Source: Streptomyces sp. R28
GTDB taxonomy: Bacteria > Actinomycetota > Actinomycetes > Streptomycetales > Streptomycetaceae
Direction of reading: 5' to 3'
DNA length: 64,000 bases
Assembly: GCF_041052385.1 (NCBI RefSeq)
Contig: NZ_CP163439.1
Span: forward strand, 8,049,001 to 8,113,000
Shown: positions 1 to 12,300 of the stretch, in pieces
How positions within the stretch are numbered: the stretch's first letter is position 1
Layout of the letters: every line of letters starts with the position of its first letter
Translations under genes and position numbers: made by a program
Notes under the pieces: generated by a model
Databases searched by the model: none
What the model saw: only the letters and a program-made list of their open reading frames with translations
What the model was told of the DNA's origin: nothing

Positions 1-3000
1 CATCTGGAGCGGCCTCTTCGTGAGGTGGTGTTCGAGGGTGGTGAGCTGCTGGGGCAGACGCAGTTCACGCAGGCGGGTCTGTTCGCGCTTGAGGTGGCGC
101 TGTTTGAGTTGGTGACGTCGTGGGGTGTGAAGCCCGACTTCCTGCTCGGGCACTCGGTTGGTGAGTTGTCGGCTGCGTACGTCGCCGGCGTGCTGTCCCT
201 TGAAGACGCTGCTGCTCTCGTGGCGGCGCGGGGTCGTCTGATGCAGGCGCTTCCGGCTGGCGGGGCGATGGTGTCGTTGCAGGCGGCGGAGGATGAGGTC
301 CTCCCGTTGCTGGTTGAGGGTGTGTCCATCGCAGCCCTCAACGGGCCCAACGCCACGGTGATTTCGGGTGACGAGGCGGCGGTTCTTGAGATTGCCGCGC
401 GCTTTGAGGGTGAGGGTCGTAAGACCAAGCGGTTGCGGGTGAGTCATGCGTTCCACTCGCCGCGTATGGACGGGATGCTCGACGACTTCCGCGCGGTCGC
501 TCAGGGGCTGACTTTCAATGCCCCTCAGCTGTCGATCGTCTCGGATGTGACGGGCGAGGTCCTGTCGGCCGAGGATGTGCGGGACCCGGAGTACTGGGTG
601 CGCCACGTCCGCGAAGCCGTTCGTTTCCTGGACGGCGTCCGGGCCTTGGAAGCGGAGGGTGTGACCAGGTTCCTGGAGCTGGGTCCGGACGGAGTGCTGT
701 CCGCGATGGCACAGGACTGCGTCACGTCTGACTCCGGTGAGGGGCTTGCCTTTGTGCCCGTGCTTCGGAAGGACCGTGAGGAGCCGGGTTCGCTGGTCGC
801 GGCGCTGGCCGAACTGTACGTACGGGGCATGGGAGTTGACTGGTCGGCGTACTACGCCGGCAGCGGTGCGCGACGGGTCGGATTGCCGACGTATGCCTTC
901 CAGAGGCAGTGGTACTGGGCCGCGGCGCCGACGACGCTTCTCGGTGACATGACCGGCGTCGGTCAGCACTCCACGGAGCACCCGCTTCTGGGCGCGGCGA
1001 TATCGCTCGCCGAGGGCGATGGACTCGTGTTGACGGGGCGCCTTTCTCTTCAGTCGCATGCGTGGCTTGCGGATCATGTGGTGTTGGGTTCGGTGTTGTT
1101 GCCGGGTACGGCGTTTGTGGATCTGGCGTTGTTCGCGGGGGAGAGGGTTGGTTGTGGGGGGCTTGAGGAGCTGACGCTGGAGGCGCCGTTGGTGGTGCCT
1201 GAGCGTGGTGGGGTGTCGGTTCAGTTGTCGGTGGTGGCGGCGGGTGTGGATGGTCGTCGTGGGGTGAGTGTGCATTCGCGGCCGGCTGATGATGCCGAGG
1301 GCGAGTGGGTGTGTCATGCCCGGGGTGTGCTGTCGGCCGAGGCCGGGGCCGTGGGCGTGGGTGAGGGGCTTGAGGTGTGGCCCCCGCGCGACGCGGTGGC
1401 CGTGGATGTCGAGGGCTTCTACGAGGGACTCGCCGGACTGGGTTACGGGTACGGCCCCGTCTTCCAGGGGCTGCAGTCCGTCTGGAAGCGCGACGACGAG
1501 GTGTTCGCGGAGGTGTCCCTTCCCGAGGGCGCAGACGCCGACGGGTTCGGCGTACACCCCGCCTTGCTGGACGCCGCACTGCACGCGATGGGCCTGACGT
1601 CCGGGGACGGCGAGACGATCGAGGGTGGTTCGCCTGGTCTGCCGTTCGCGTGGTCGGGGGTATCGCTGTCCGCGGTGGGTGCGCGGGTGTTGCGGGTGCG
1701 GATCGTGCGCTCGGGTTCGGGTGTGTCGTTGCTGTTGGCTGACGGCTCGGGTGCGCATGTGGCGTCGGTGGAGTCGTTGGCGTTGCGTCCGGTGACTGCT
1801 GAGCAGTTGCAGGGTGCGGGCAGTGGTGGTGTGGCTCGGGATGCGTTGTTCCGGGTGGAGTGGTCGGCGCTGGCTGTGCCTGCGGACGCGGGCGAGTCCG
1901 AGGTGCGGGTCGAGGACCTGAGTGGGCTCGGTTCCGGTGCAGAGGGTGTTGTTGCGCGGACGCATGAAGTGACTGGTCGTGCCTTGGAGTTGGTGCAGGG
2001 CTGGCTGGCGGATGAGTCGGCTGGTCAGGCGCGGCTGGTGGTCGTGACGCGGGGTGCGGTGGCCCGTGACGGGGCTGAGGTGCCGGATCCGGTGCAGGCG
2101 GCGGTGTGGGGTCTGCTGCGTTCGGCGCAGACGGAGAACCCCGACCGTTTCGTCCTGGTGGATCTGGACGGGGATGAGGCGTCGCAAGCGGTGCTGTCCG
2201 CGGCGGTGGCTTCGGGTGAGCCGCAGTTGGCGATCCGGCGCGGTGAGGTGTTCGTGCCGCGGCTGGCGCGGGCCGTTGTTGCCGATGAGCAGCCGGTGGG
2301 TGTGCTGGATGGCCAGGGCACGGTGCTGGTGACCGGTGCGAGTGGTGCGCTGGGTGGTCTGGTGGCCCGGCACCTGGTGGCCGAGCGGGGCGCACGCAGC
2401 TTGCTCCTCGTGTCTCGGCGCGGTGAACAGGCTCCAGGTAGCCGTGAGTTGGTGGCGGAGCTGGAGGAGCTGGGAGCCGCGGTGCGGGTGGCCGCGTGTG
2501 ACGTAGCCGACCGCGACGCCCTGGCGGCGGTGCTGGACGCCGTGCCCGCCGAGCATCCGCTGGTGGGTGTCGTACACACGGCGGGTGTCCTGGACGACGG
2601 CATCCTCTCCTCCCTCACCCCGCAACGCCTGGACGCGGTGTTGCGTCCGAAGGTGGATGCGGCCTGGCATCTGCACGAGTTGACGCGTGACTTGGATCTG
2701 TCGCTGTTCGTGTTGTTCTCGTCGGCGGCGGCGACGCTGGGTTCGGCGGGGCAGGCGAACTACGCGGCGGCGAACGCGTTCCTGGACGCGCTGGCGGAGG
2801 TCCGGTGTGGTGAAGGGCTTGCGGGTCAGTCGCTGGCCTGGGGTCCGTGGGCCGAGGGCGGCATGCTGGGCCGGCTCGATGACGCCGACCTGCAGCGCAT
2901 GGCACGTGCCGGTCTGCCCGCTCTCACGGCAGAGCAGGGTCTCGCCCTCTTCGACGCCGCCGAGCACACGGGCTGGGGAGCGGTGCTTCCGCTCCGGCTC

Positions 3001-3369
3001 GACCTCGCGGTGCTCCGCCGTGGCGCCGCGTCCAACGGTGTGACGCCGCTGCTGCGCGGCCTCGTACGCGTCCCGAAGCGCCGTACCGCGAAGTCGGCCG
3101 CGGCCGAGTCGGCGCTCGCCGACCGGCTGGGCGGCCTCGGCGAGGCGGACCGCACCGCGATGGTCATGGACCTCGTGCGCGGTGAGGTCGCCCTCGTCCT
3201 CGGTCACGCGTCGCGGGACGCCGTAGTGCCGGCGCAGGCGTTCAAGGAGCTGGGCTTCGACTCGCTCACGGCGGTGGAGCTGCGCAACAGGCTCAACACC
3301 GAGACCGGTCTGCGGCTGCCCGCGACGCTCGTTTTCGACTACCCCACGCCTGAAGCGCTGGCCCAGTTC
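1..3369 (+). other. PKS module A: (KS)-AT(malonyl)-DH-KR-ACP, KS not in window
   Basis: The AT runs from before base 1 to about 720. Its nucleophile motif GHSVGE is at 148-165 and HAFH at 445-456, the pair typical of malonyl-CoA selection. The DH (979-1788) has HxxxGxxxxP with catalytic His at 1075 and the HPALLDAALH motif with Asp at 1570, so it looks active. The KR core (2317-2865) has TGASGALG, an LDD motif at 2590-2598, Ser at 2722 and Tyr at 2761, which makes it a B-type (B1-like) active reductase. The ACP (3166-3369) carries its phosphopantetheine Ser at 3262. Predicted outcome is a carbon-carbon double bond with no alpha branch. Confidence 0.93.
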
Positions 3370-6300
3370 ATCCTGGACGAGGTCGCGCCCCGCGAGGCCG
3401 ACCTGGACCACGGGCTTCCCACGGTGCTGGGTGCGACGGACGAGCCCATCGCCATCGTCGGCATGAGCTGCCGCTACCCCGGCGGGGTGCTCAGCCCGGA
3501 GGACCTGTGGCGGCTGGCGGTGACCGGCGGCGACGGCATCGCACCCTTCCCGACCGACCGCGGCTGGGACGTGAGCGGCCTGTACGACCCCGACCCGGAG
3601 AGCCGCGACACGTCGTACACGGCTGAGGGCGGATTCCTCTACGACGCTGGGAAGTTCGACCCGGCGTTCTTCGGTATCTCGCCGAACGAGGCGCTGGCGA
3701 TGGACCCGCAGCAGCGGCTCCTCCTCGAAGCGACGTGGGAGGCCATCGAGCGCGCCGGCATCGACCCGGCCTCGCTGCGCGGCAGCCGCACCGGCGTGTT
3801 CGCCGGAATGATGTACCACGACTACGCCTCGCAGGTCGCCTCCGTGCCGGAAGGCGTCGAGGGCTTCCTCGGGATCGGCACGTCGGGCAGCGTCCTGTCC
3901 GGCCGAGTGGCGTACACCTTCGGTCTTGAGGGGCCGACGATGACGATCGACACGGCGTGCTCGTCCTCGCTGGTCGCCCTGCATCTGGCCGTCCAGGCCC
4001 TGCGCAAGGGCGAGTGCACGATGGCGCTGGCCGGTGGTGTGACGGTGATGTCCACTCCCGGGGCGTTCATCGAGTTCTCCCGCCAGGGCGGCCTCGCGGC
4101 GGACGGCCGCTGCAAGTCGTTCGCGGCGGGAGCGGACGGCACGGGCTGGTCCGAGGGCGTCGGCATGCTCCTGGTGGAGCGCCTTTCCGACGCGCGGCGC
4201 CTGGGGCACGAGGTACTGGCGGTCGTCCGCGGTTCCGCGGTGAACCAGGACGGCGCGTCCAACGGCCTTACCGCCCCGAACGGTCCGTCCCAGCAGCGTG
4301 TCATCCGCCAGGCCCTGGCCGACTCCGGTCTGCAGGCCTCACAGGTGGACGCGGTGGAGGCGCATGGTACGGGTACGACGCTGGGTGACCCGATCGAGGC
4401 GCAGGCGCTGATCGCGACGTATGGCCAGGGCCGTCCGGAGGGGCGTCCGCTGTGGCTCGGTTCGCTTAAGTCGAACATCGGTCACACGCAGGCGGCTGCG
4501 GGTGTCGCTGGGATCATCAAGATGGTCATGGCGATGCGGCACGGTGTGTTGCCGCGGACGCTGCACGTGGATGAGCCGACGCCTCAGGTCGACTGGTCGG
4601 CGGGGGCTGTTGAGCTCCTGACGGAGGCCGTGGCGTGGCCGGAGACAGGGGACGCGCGTCGTGCGGGTGTCTCGTCGTTCGGCGTCAGCGGTACGAATGC
4701 GCATGTGCTGCTGGAGCAGGCGCCGGAGGTTGAGCGGCCGAGGCCGGTTGTGGGGCCGGTGGTGTTGCCGGTGGTGCCGTGGGTGGTGTCGGCGAAGTCC
4801 GAGGAGGCTTTGGCGGGGCAGGTGGAGCGGCTGAGGTCGTTCGTCGCCGAGCGTCCCGAACTGTCTCCCGTGGATGTCGGTTTCTCGCTGGCTACGACGC
4901 GTGCGGTGCTGGAGCACCGGGCGGTGCTGATCGGTGAGCGGACGGTACAGGGTTCGGTGTCGCCCGGGAAGACGGGTGTGCTGTTCTCGGGGCAGGGCTC
5001 GCAACGGGCGGGCATGAGCCGGGAGTTGTACGAGGCGTATCCCGTCTTCGCGGGCGCGTTCGACGCGGTCTGCGCGGAGCTGGACCGTCACCTGGACCAG
5101 CCCCTGCGTGAGGTCCTCTTCGACGGTGGTGAGCTGTTGGATCAGACGCAGTTCACGCAGGCGGGTCTGTTCGCTCTGGAAGTCGCGCTGTTTGAGCTGG
5201 TGACGTCGTGGGGTGTGAAGCCCGACTTCCTGCTCGGGCACTCGGTTGGTGAGTTGTCGGCTGCGTACGTCGCCGGCGTGCTGTCCCTTGAAGACGCTGC
5301 TGCTCTCGTGGCGGGGCGGGGTCGTCTGATGCAGGCGCTTCCGGCTGGCGGGGCGATGGTGTCGTTGCAGGCGGCGGAGGATGAGGTCCTCCCGTTGCTG
5401 GTTGAGGGTGTGTCCATCGCAGCCCTCAACGGGCCTAGCGCCACGGTGATTTCGGGTGACGAGGCGGCGGTTCTTGAGATTGCCGCGCGCTTTGAGGGTG
5501 AGGGGCGTAAGACCAAGCGGTTGCGGGTGAGTCATGCGTTCCACTCGCCGCGTATGGACGCGATGCTCGACGACTTCCGCGCGGTCGCACAGGGGCTGAC
5601 CTTCAACGCCCCGCAGCTGTCGATCGTCTCGGACGTGACGGGCGAGGTTCTGTCGGCCGAGGAGGTCCAGGACCCGGAGTACTGGGTCCGCCACGTCCGC
5701 GAGGCCGTCCGTTTCCTGGACGGCATCCGCACGCTGGAATCCGCGGGCGTGACCGCGTTCCTGGAGCTGGGCCCCGACGGAGTCCTCTCCGCGATGGCCC
5801 AGGACTGCGTGACATCCGGCTCCGGCGTCGAGGAGCTCACCTTCGTAACCGCCCTCCGCAAGAACCGTGACGAGCCGGAGAGCCTGCTCACCGCCCTCGC
5901 TGAACTCCACGTACACGGCAAGGCAGTTGACTGGTCGTCGTACTACGCCGGCACGGGTGCCCGCCGCGTCGACCTGCCCACCTACGCCTTCCAGCATGAG
6001 CAGTTCTGGCTGGTCTCGTCGCCGGTTGGGTTGAGCGACGCGAGGGCGCTGGGGCAGAGCGCGGGGGAGCATCCGTTGCTGGGTGCGAAGGTGGTGCCGG
6101 CTCAGGGGGACGAGTTCCTGTTCACGAGCCGGTTGTCGGTGGACTCGCATGCCTGGCTGGCCGATCACGTGGTGATGGGCTCGGTGCTGCTGCCGGGCAC
6201 GGCGTTCGTGGACATGGCGCTGCACGTGGGAGAAGCCGTCGGCTGTCGGGTGTTGGGCGATCTGACGCTCCAGGCGCCGTTGGTGCTGCCCGAGCACGGT

Positions 6301-9300
6301 GCGGTGGCCGTCCAGGTGGCCGTGGGTGCTGTCGAAAGTGACGGCAGCCGTGCGTTGACGGTGCATTCACGGCCGGCGGAGGACGCTGACGCGGAGTGGA
6401 CGCAGCATGCGGTCGGAACGCTGTCCGCGGGTCCGATCGCCGCGAGTGACGCGTTGGAGCAGTGGCCGCCGCGCGACGCGATCGCCGTAGAGGTGTCGGG
6501 TCTGTACGACGACCTGGCCGAACTGGGCCTGGGATACGGCCCTGCGTTCCAGGGACTTCGGGCCGCCTGGCGGAACGGCGACGACCTGTACGCCGAAGTG
6601 GCCCTCCCCGAAGGGGTGGATGCCACCGGGTTCGGTGTGCACCCGGCGCTGCTCGACGCCGCGCTGCACTCCCTGGGCCTGCCGGGTGGCGGCGACGCCG
6701 GAGCGGACGGCCGGGCCGGTGCGGCGGGGCTGCCGTTCGCGTGGAGCGGGGTCTCGGTCTCCGCTGTGGGCGCGACGGTCCTGCGGGTCCGGATCAGCCC
6801 GGCGGGTTCCGGTGTGTCCCTGACCGTGGCCGACAGCGTCGGTGCCCCGGTCGCCCACGTCGACTCGCTCGCGCTGCGCGCGGTGTCGCAGGAGCAGGTT
6901 GCCGAGGCAGGCCACAACGCGACCCGCGACGCGCTGTTCCAGGTGGACTGGGTCGGGCACGCGGTGGCGGAGGAGCGGGTCGAGGCGCGCTGGGCGGTGC
7001 TCGACGACGCGGTTGCCGTACCGGGTGTGCGCTACGCCGATCTGGAGGCGCTCGCCGCCGCACTGGGTGTGGGCGAGTCGGTGCCGGGCGTGGTGGCGGT
7101 GTCGTTCGCGGGTGCGGGCACGGTCGACGACATCGGTGACGCCGGTGACGTCGTTGCCCGTACGCATGAAGTGTCCGGTCGCGCCCTGGAGTTGGTGCAG
7201 GGCTGGCTGGCGGACGAGCAGTTCGGGCAGGCGCGGCTGGTGGTCGTGACGCGAGGTGCGGTGGCCTGCAACGACGCCGAGGTGCCGGATCCGGTGCAGG
7301 CGGCGGTGTGGGGTCTGCTGCGTTCGGCGCAGTCGGAGAACCCCGACCGTTTCGTCCTCGCCGATCTCGCCCCGGACCTGGCCGTGGAGCTCGAAGGCGA
7401 TGCGGCATCACGGGCGGTGCTGTCCGCGGCGGTGGCGTCGGGTGAGCCGCAGTTGGCGATCCGGCGCGGTGAGGTGTTCGTGCCGCGGCTGGCGCGGGCC
7501 GTTGTTTCCGCCGAGCGGCCGGTGCGCGATCTCGACGGTCAGGGCACGGTCCTGGTGACGGGTGCCAGTGGTGCGCTGGGTGGTCTGGTGGCCCGGCATC
7601 TGGTAACGGAGCGCGGCGTACGCCACCTGCTCTTGCTGTCCCGGCGCGGTGAACAGGCCCCAGGCAGCGCTGAGTTGGTGGCGGAGTTGGAGGAGCTGGG
7701 TGCCGGGGTGCGGGTGGCCGCGTGTGATGTGGCTGACCGTGACGCTCTGGCGGCGGTGCTGGACGCCGTGCCCGCCGAGCATCCGCTCGTGGGTGTCGTA
7801 CACACCGCCGGTGTCTTGGATGACGGTGTGCTGTCCTCGCTGACTCCGGAGCGTTTGGATGTGGTGTTGCGTCCGAAGGTGGATGCGGCCTGGCATCTGC
7901 ACGAGTTGACGCGTGATTTGGATCTGCCGCTGTTTGTGCTGTTCTCGTCGGCGGCGGGTGTGTTCGGTGGTGCGGGTCAGGCGAACTATGCGGCGGCGAA
8001 TGCGTTCCTGGACGCGTTGGCTGAGGTGCGGCGTGGTGCGGGGCTTGTGGGTCAGTCGCTGGCCTGGGGTCCGTGGGCGGAGAGTGGCATGCTCGGGCGC
8101 CTCGATGACGCCGAGGCACAGCGCATGGCCAGGTCCGGTGTTCCGCCGCTCTCGGCCGAGCAGGGCATCGAACTCTTCGACGCCGCCGAAGGCGTGGACC
8201 GCGCGGCGCTGGTGCCGGTGCGGCTCGACCTCCCGGTGTGGCGCAAGCGCGCCGCCACCGAGGGGGCGCCGCATCTCTTCCGCGGGCTGGTCCGTGTCCC
8301 GGGCCGCCGTGCGGCCACGTCGGGTGAGTCCGGATCGGGCTTCGCCGTACGCCTGTCCGGCCTGTCGCCCGACGAGCGGATCCGCTACGTCGACGGCCTG
8401 GTCCGTGGCCAGGTCGCGGTGCTGCTCGGCTACGGCTCCGGCGACGCGATCAAGTCCCGGAGCGCGTTCAAGGAGCTCGGCTTCGACTCGCTGACCGCCG
8501 TCGAACTGCGCAACCGGCTCAACACGGCGACGGGCCTCCGCCTGCCGGCGACCCTCGTCTTCGACTACCCGACCCCCGGCGAACTGGCGGAGTTCCTGGT
8601 CGGCGAGGCGCTGGGCACGGAGCCCGAGGCGGCCACGGCCGCTCCGGCGCCGCGGCTCGCGGACGACGAGCCGATCGCGATCGTCGGCATGGCCTGCCGC
8701 TACCCCGGCGGGGTGACCGACCCCGAGGACCTCTGGCGGCTGGTCGCCACGGCAGGAGAGGGAATCGCGGGATTCCCGACCGACCGCGGCTGGAACCTGG
8801 ACGGCCTCTACGAACCGGATGCCGACCGGGAAGGCAAGTCCCGCACCATCGAGGGCGGATTCCTCTACGAGGCAGGGAAGTTCGACCCGGCGTTCTTCGG
8901 GATCTCGCCGCGTGAGGCGCTGGCGATGGACCCGCAGCAGCGGCTCCTCCTGGAGACCTCCTGGGAGGCCGTCGAGCGGGCGGGCATCGACCCGGCCTCG
9001 CTGCGCGGCAGCCGCACCGGTGTCTTCGCGGGCTTGATGTACCACGACTACGCGGCCCGGCTCGGCTCCGTGCCCGATGGCGTCGAGGCGTTCATCGGCA
9101 CGGGCAACTCGGGCAGCGTGGCGTCCGGCCGTGTCTCGTACACGTTCGGCTTCGAGGGTCCCGCGGTGACCGTGGACACGGCGTGCTCGTCGTCCCTGGT
9201 CGCGCTGCACTGGGCGATCCAGTCGCTGCGGTCGGGCGAGTGCTCGATGGCGCTGGCCGGCGGTGTCACCGTCATGGCGACCCCGGCGACGTTCGTGGAG

Positions 9301-12300
9301 TTCTCGCGGCAGAGGGGCCTCGCGGCCGACGGCCGTTGCAAGGCGTTCGCCGACGCGGCGGACGGCACCGGCTGGTCCGAGGGCGTCGGCATGCTCCTGG
9401 TGGAGCGCCTGTCCGACGCGCGCCGCAATGGTCACCGGGTCCTTGCGGTCGTGCGAGGTTCGGCGGTGAACCAGGACGGTGCGTCGAATGGTCTGACGGC
9501 GCCGAACGGTCCGTCGCAGCAGCGTGTGATCCGTCAGGCTCTGGCGAATGCGGGGCTGTCGGCGTCGCAGGTGGATGCGGTGGAGGCGCATGGCACGGGA
9601 ACGCGTCTCGGCGACCCGATCGAAGCCCAGGCGCTCATCGCGACGTACGGGCAGGAGCGTCCGGAGGACCGGCCGCTGTTGCTGGGTTCGATCAAGTCGA
9701 ACATCGGCCACACGCAGGCCGCCGCGGGCGTCGCCGGAATCATCAAGATGGTCCAGGCCGTACGTCATGGAGTGCTGCCCCAGACGCTGCACGTGGACGC
9801 GCCCTCCTCGCACGTCGACTGGTCGGCGGGGGCCGTCGAGCTCCTGACCGAGTCGGTGGCCTGGCCGGAGACGGGCGAGCCGCGGCGTGCTGCGGTGTCG
9901 TCGTTCGGCATCAGCGGCACGAACGCGCACGTGATCGTGGAGCAGGCGCCGGACGCGGAGCCTGTGGTGACGGAGTCCTTGGCCGAGTCCGCGCCGGTCG
10001 TGGGCGCGAGTGTGCCGCTGGTGCTGTCGGGGAAGTCGGAGGGGGCGCTGCGGGCTCAGGCGGAGCGGTTGCGGCTGGTCGTCGAGGGCGGCGGGCTGCC
10101 GGAACTGCCTGCTGTGGGGCGGGCGTTGGCGTTGGGTCGGTCGCGGTTCGAGCACCGTGCGGTGGTGCTGGCGGGTGGGCTGGAGGAGCTGCGGTCGGGT
10201 CTGGAGGCGGTCGCGCTGGGCGGCGGTTCGGCCGCTGGTGTGGTGCGTGGTGTCGTGGGTTCCTCGGCTCGTCCGGTGTTCGTGTTTCCCGGTCAGGGTG
10301 CGCAGTGGCAGGGCATGGCGGCGGGGCTTCTGGAGTCCTCGCCGGTGTTCGCGGCGCGGATGGCGGAGTGTGGGGCGGCGTTGGAGCCGTTCACGGACTG
10401 GCGCCTGCTGGACGTCGTACGGCAGGAGGCGGGTGCACCGGGCTTTGGCCGGGTGGATGTGGTGCAGCCGGTTCTGTGGGCGGTGATGGTGTCGCTTGCG
10501 GAGTTGTGGCGGGCGTGTGGTGTGGAGCCGGCTGCGGTGATCGGTCATTCCCAGGGGGAGATCGCGGCGGCGGTCGTCGCGGGTGGTCTGTCGCTGGAGG
10601 ACGGTGCGCGGGTGGTGGCGCTGCGCTCCAAGGCTCTGCTGGCGTTGTCCGGTGGCGGTGGGATGGTCTCGGTGTCGTTGCCGGTGGTGGAGGTGCGTGA
10701 GCGCCTGACGGCCTGGGAGGGTCGTATCTCGGTGGCGGCGGTCAACGGGCCTTCCTCGGTGGTGGTCTCTGGTGAGCCGCAGGCGTTGGAGGAGCTGGTT
10801 GCCTCCTGCGTCGAGCAGGGTGTTCGGGCGAAGAAGATCGCGGTGGACTATGCCTCGCATTCGGCTCAAGTCGAGCTGATCGAGGCCGAGTTGGCAGACT
10901 TGTTGGTGGAGGTGTCGCCGGTCTCGGGCCGGGTGCCGTTCTACTCCACGCTGACGGGGGCCTTGCTGGACGATACGGCCGGTCTGGACGGCGGGTATTG
11001 GTATCGCAACCTGCGTTCCACGGTGGAGTTCGAGGAAGCCGTACGCGCGGCGGCCGGGGACGGCCTGGCTGTGTTCATTGAGGTGAGCCCGCACCCGGTG
11101 CTCAACCTCGGCCTGCAGGAGACCTTCGAGGCGGCCGGCAGCGATGCCGTGGCGTTGGGTACGTTGCGCCGGAACGAGGATGAGGCGTACCGCTTCATGA
11201 CCTCCCTCGCAGAGGCTCACGTCCACGGCGTCGAACTGGACTGGCAAGCCCTCTTCGCCGGGCAGCAGGCCACCCACGTGGACCTGCCCACCTACCCCTT
11301 CCAGCACGAGCGCTACTGGCTGAGTGGCTCTCCCGGGCAGGGGAACCTGGACGTCTCGTCCGCGGGACTGGACTCGGTCGACCATGCGCTGCTGTCGGGT
11401 GCGGTCGGGCTCGCGGGTACCGATGGTGTCCTGTTGACCGGCCGACTGTCGGTCGAGACGCATCCGTGGCTGGCGGATCACGCGGTGTGGGGTTCGGTGC
11501 TGCTGCCGGGCACCGCATTCGTGGAACTGGCACTGCACGCCGCCGACCAGGTCGGATGCGGCCTGGTGGAAGAGCTCACCATCGAGGCTCCGCTGGTCTT
11601 CGCCGACCAGGGCGCGGTCGCCGTCCAGGTCGCGGTCGCCTCGGCCGACGAGTCGGGACGGCGCGAACTGACGGTGCACTCGCGTCCCGCCGAGTCCGCG
11701 GACGGAGTCTGGACGCGGCACGCGAGCGGCGTGTTGGCCACGACTGCCGCGCCGGTGACGGAAGAGCTGGCCCAGTGGCCGCCGACGGGCGCCCAGGCGG
11801 TAACGATCGACGCCCTGTACGAGGAACTCGCCGATGCGGGCTACGAGTACGGTCCGCTGTTCCAGGGCCTGCGATCGGCCTGGCGACAGGGCGGTGACGT
11901 CTTCGCCGAGGTGGTGCTGCCCGAAGGGCCCGACGCCGAGGGCTTCGGGTTGCATCCGGCGCTGCTGGACTCGGCGCTGCACGCGATCGGGCTCGCCGCC
12001 GACGGTGACCCGGATGCGGTCGAGGGCGGTGTGGGTCTGCCGTTCGCGTGGTCGGGGGTGTCGCTGTCCGCGGTGGGTGCGCGGGTGTTGCGGGTGCGGA
12101 TCGCTCGGTCGGGTTCGGGTGTCTCGTTGCTGCTGGCCGACGGCACGGGCGCTGCGGTGGCGTCGGTGGAGTCGCTGGCGTTGCGTCCGGTGACTGCTGA
12201 GCAGTTGCGGGGTGCGGGTAGCGGTGATGTGGCTCGGGACGCGTTGTTCCGGGTGGAGTGGTCGGCGCTGGCTGTGCCTGCGGATGCGGCTGAGGATGAG

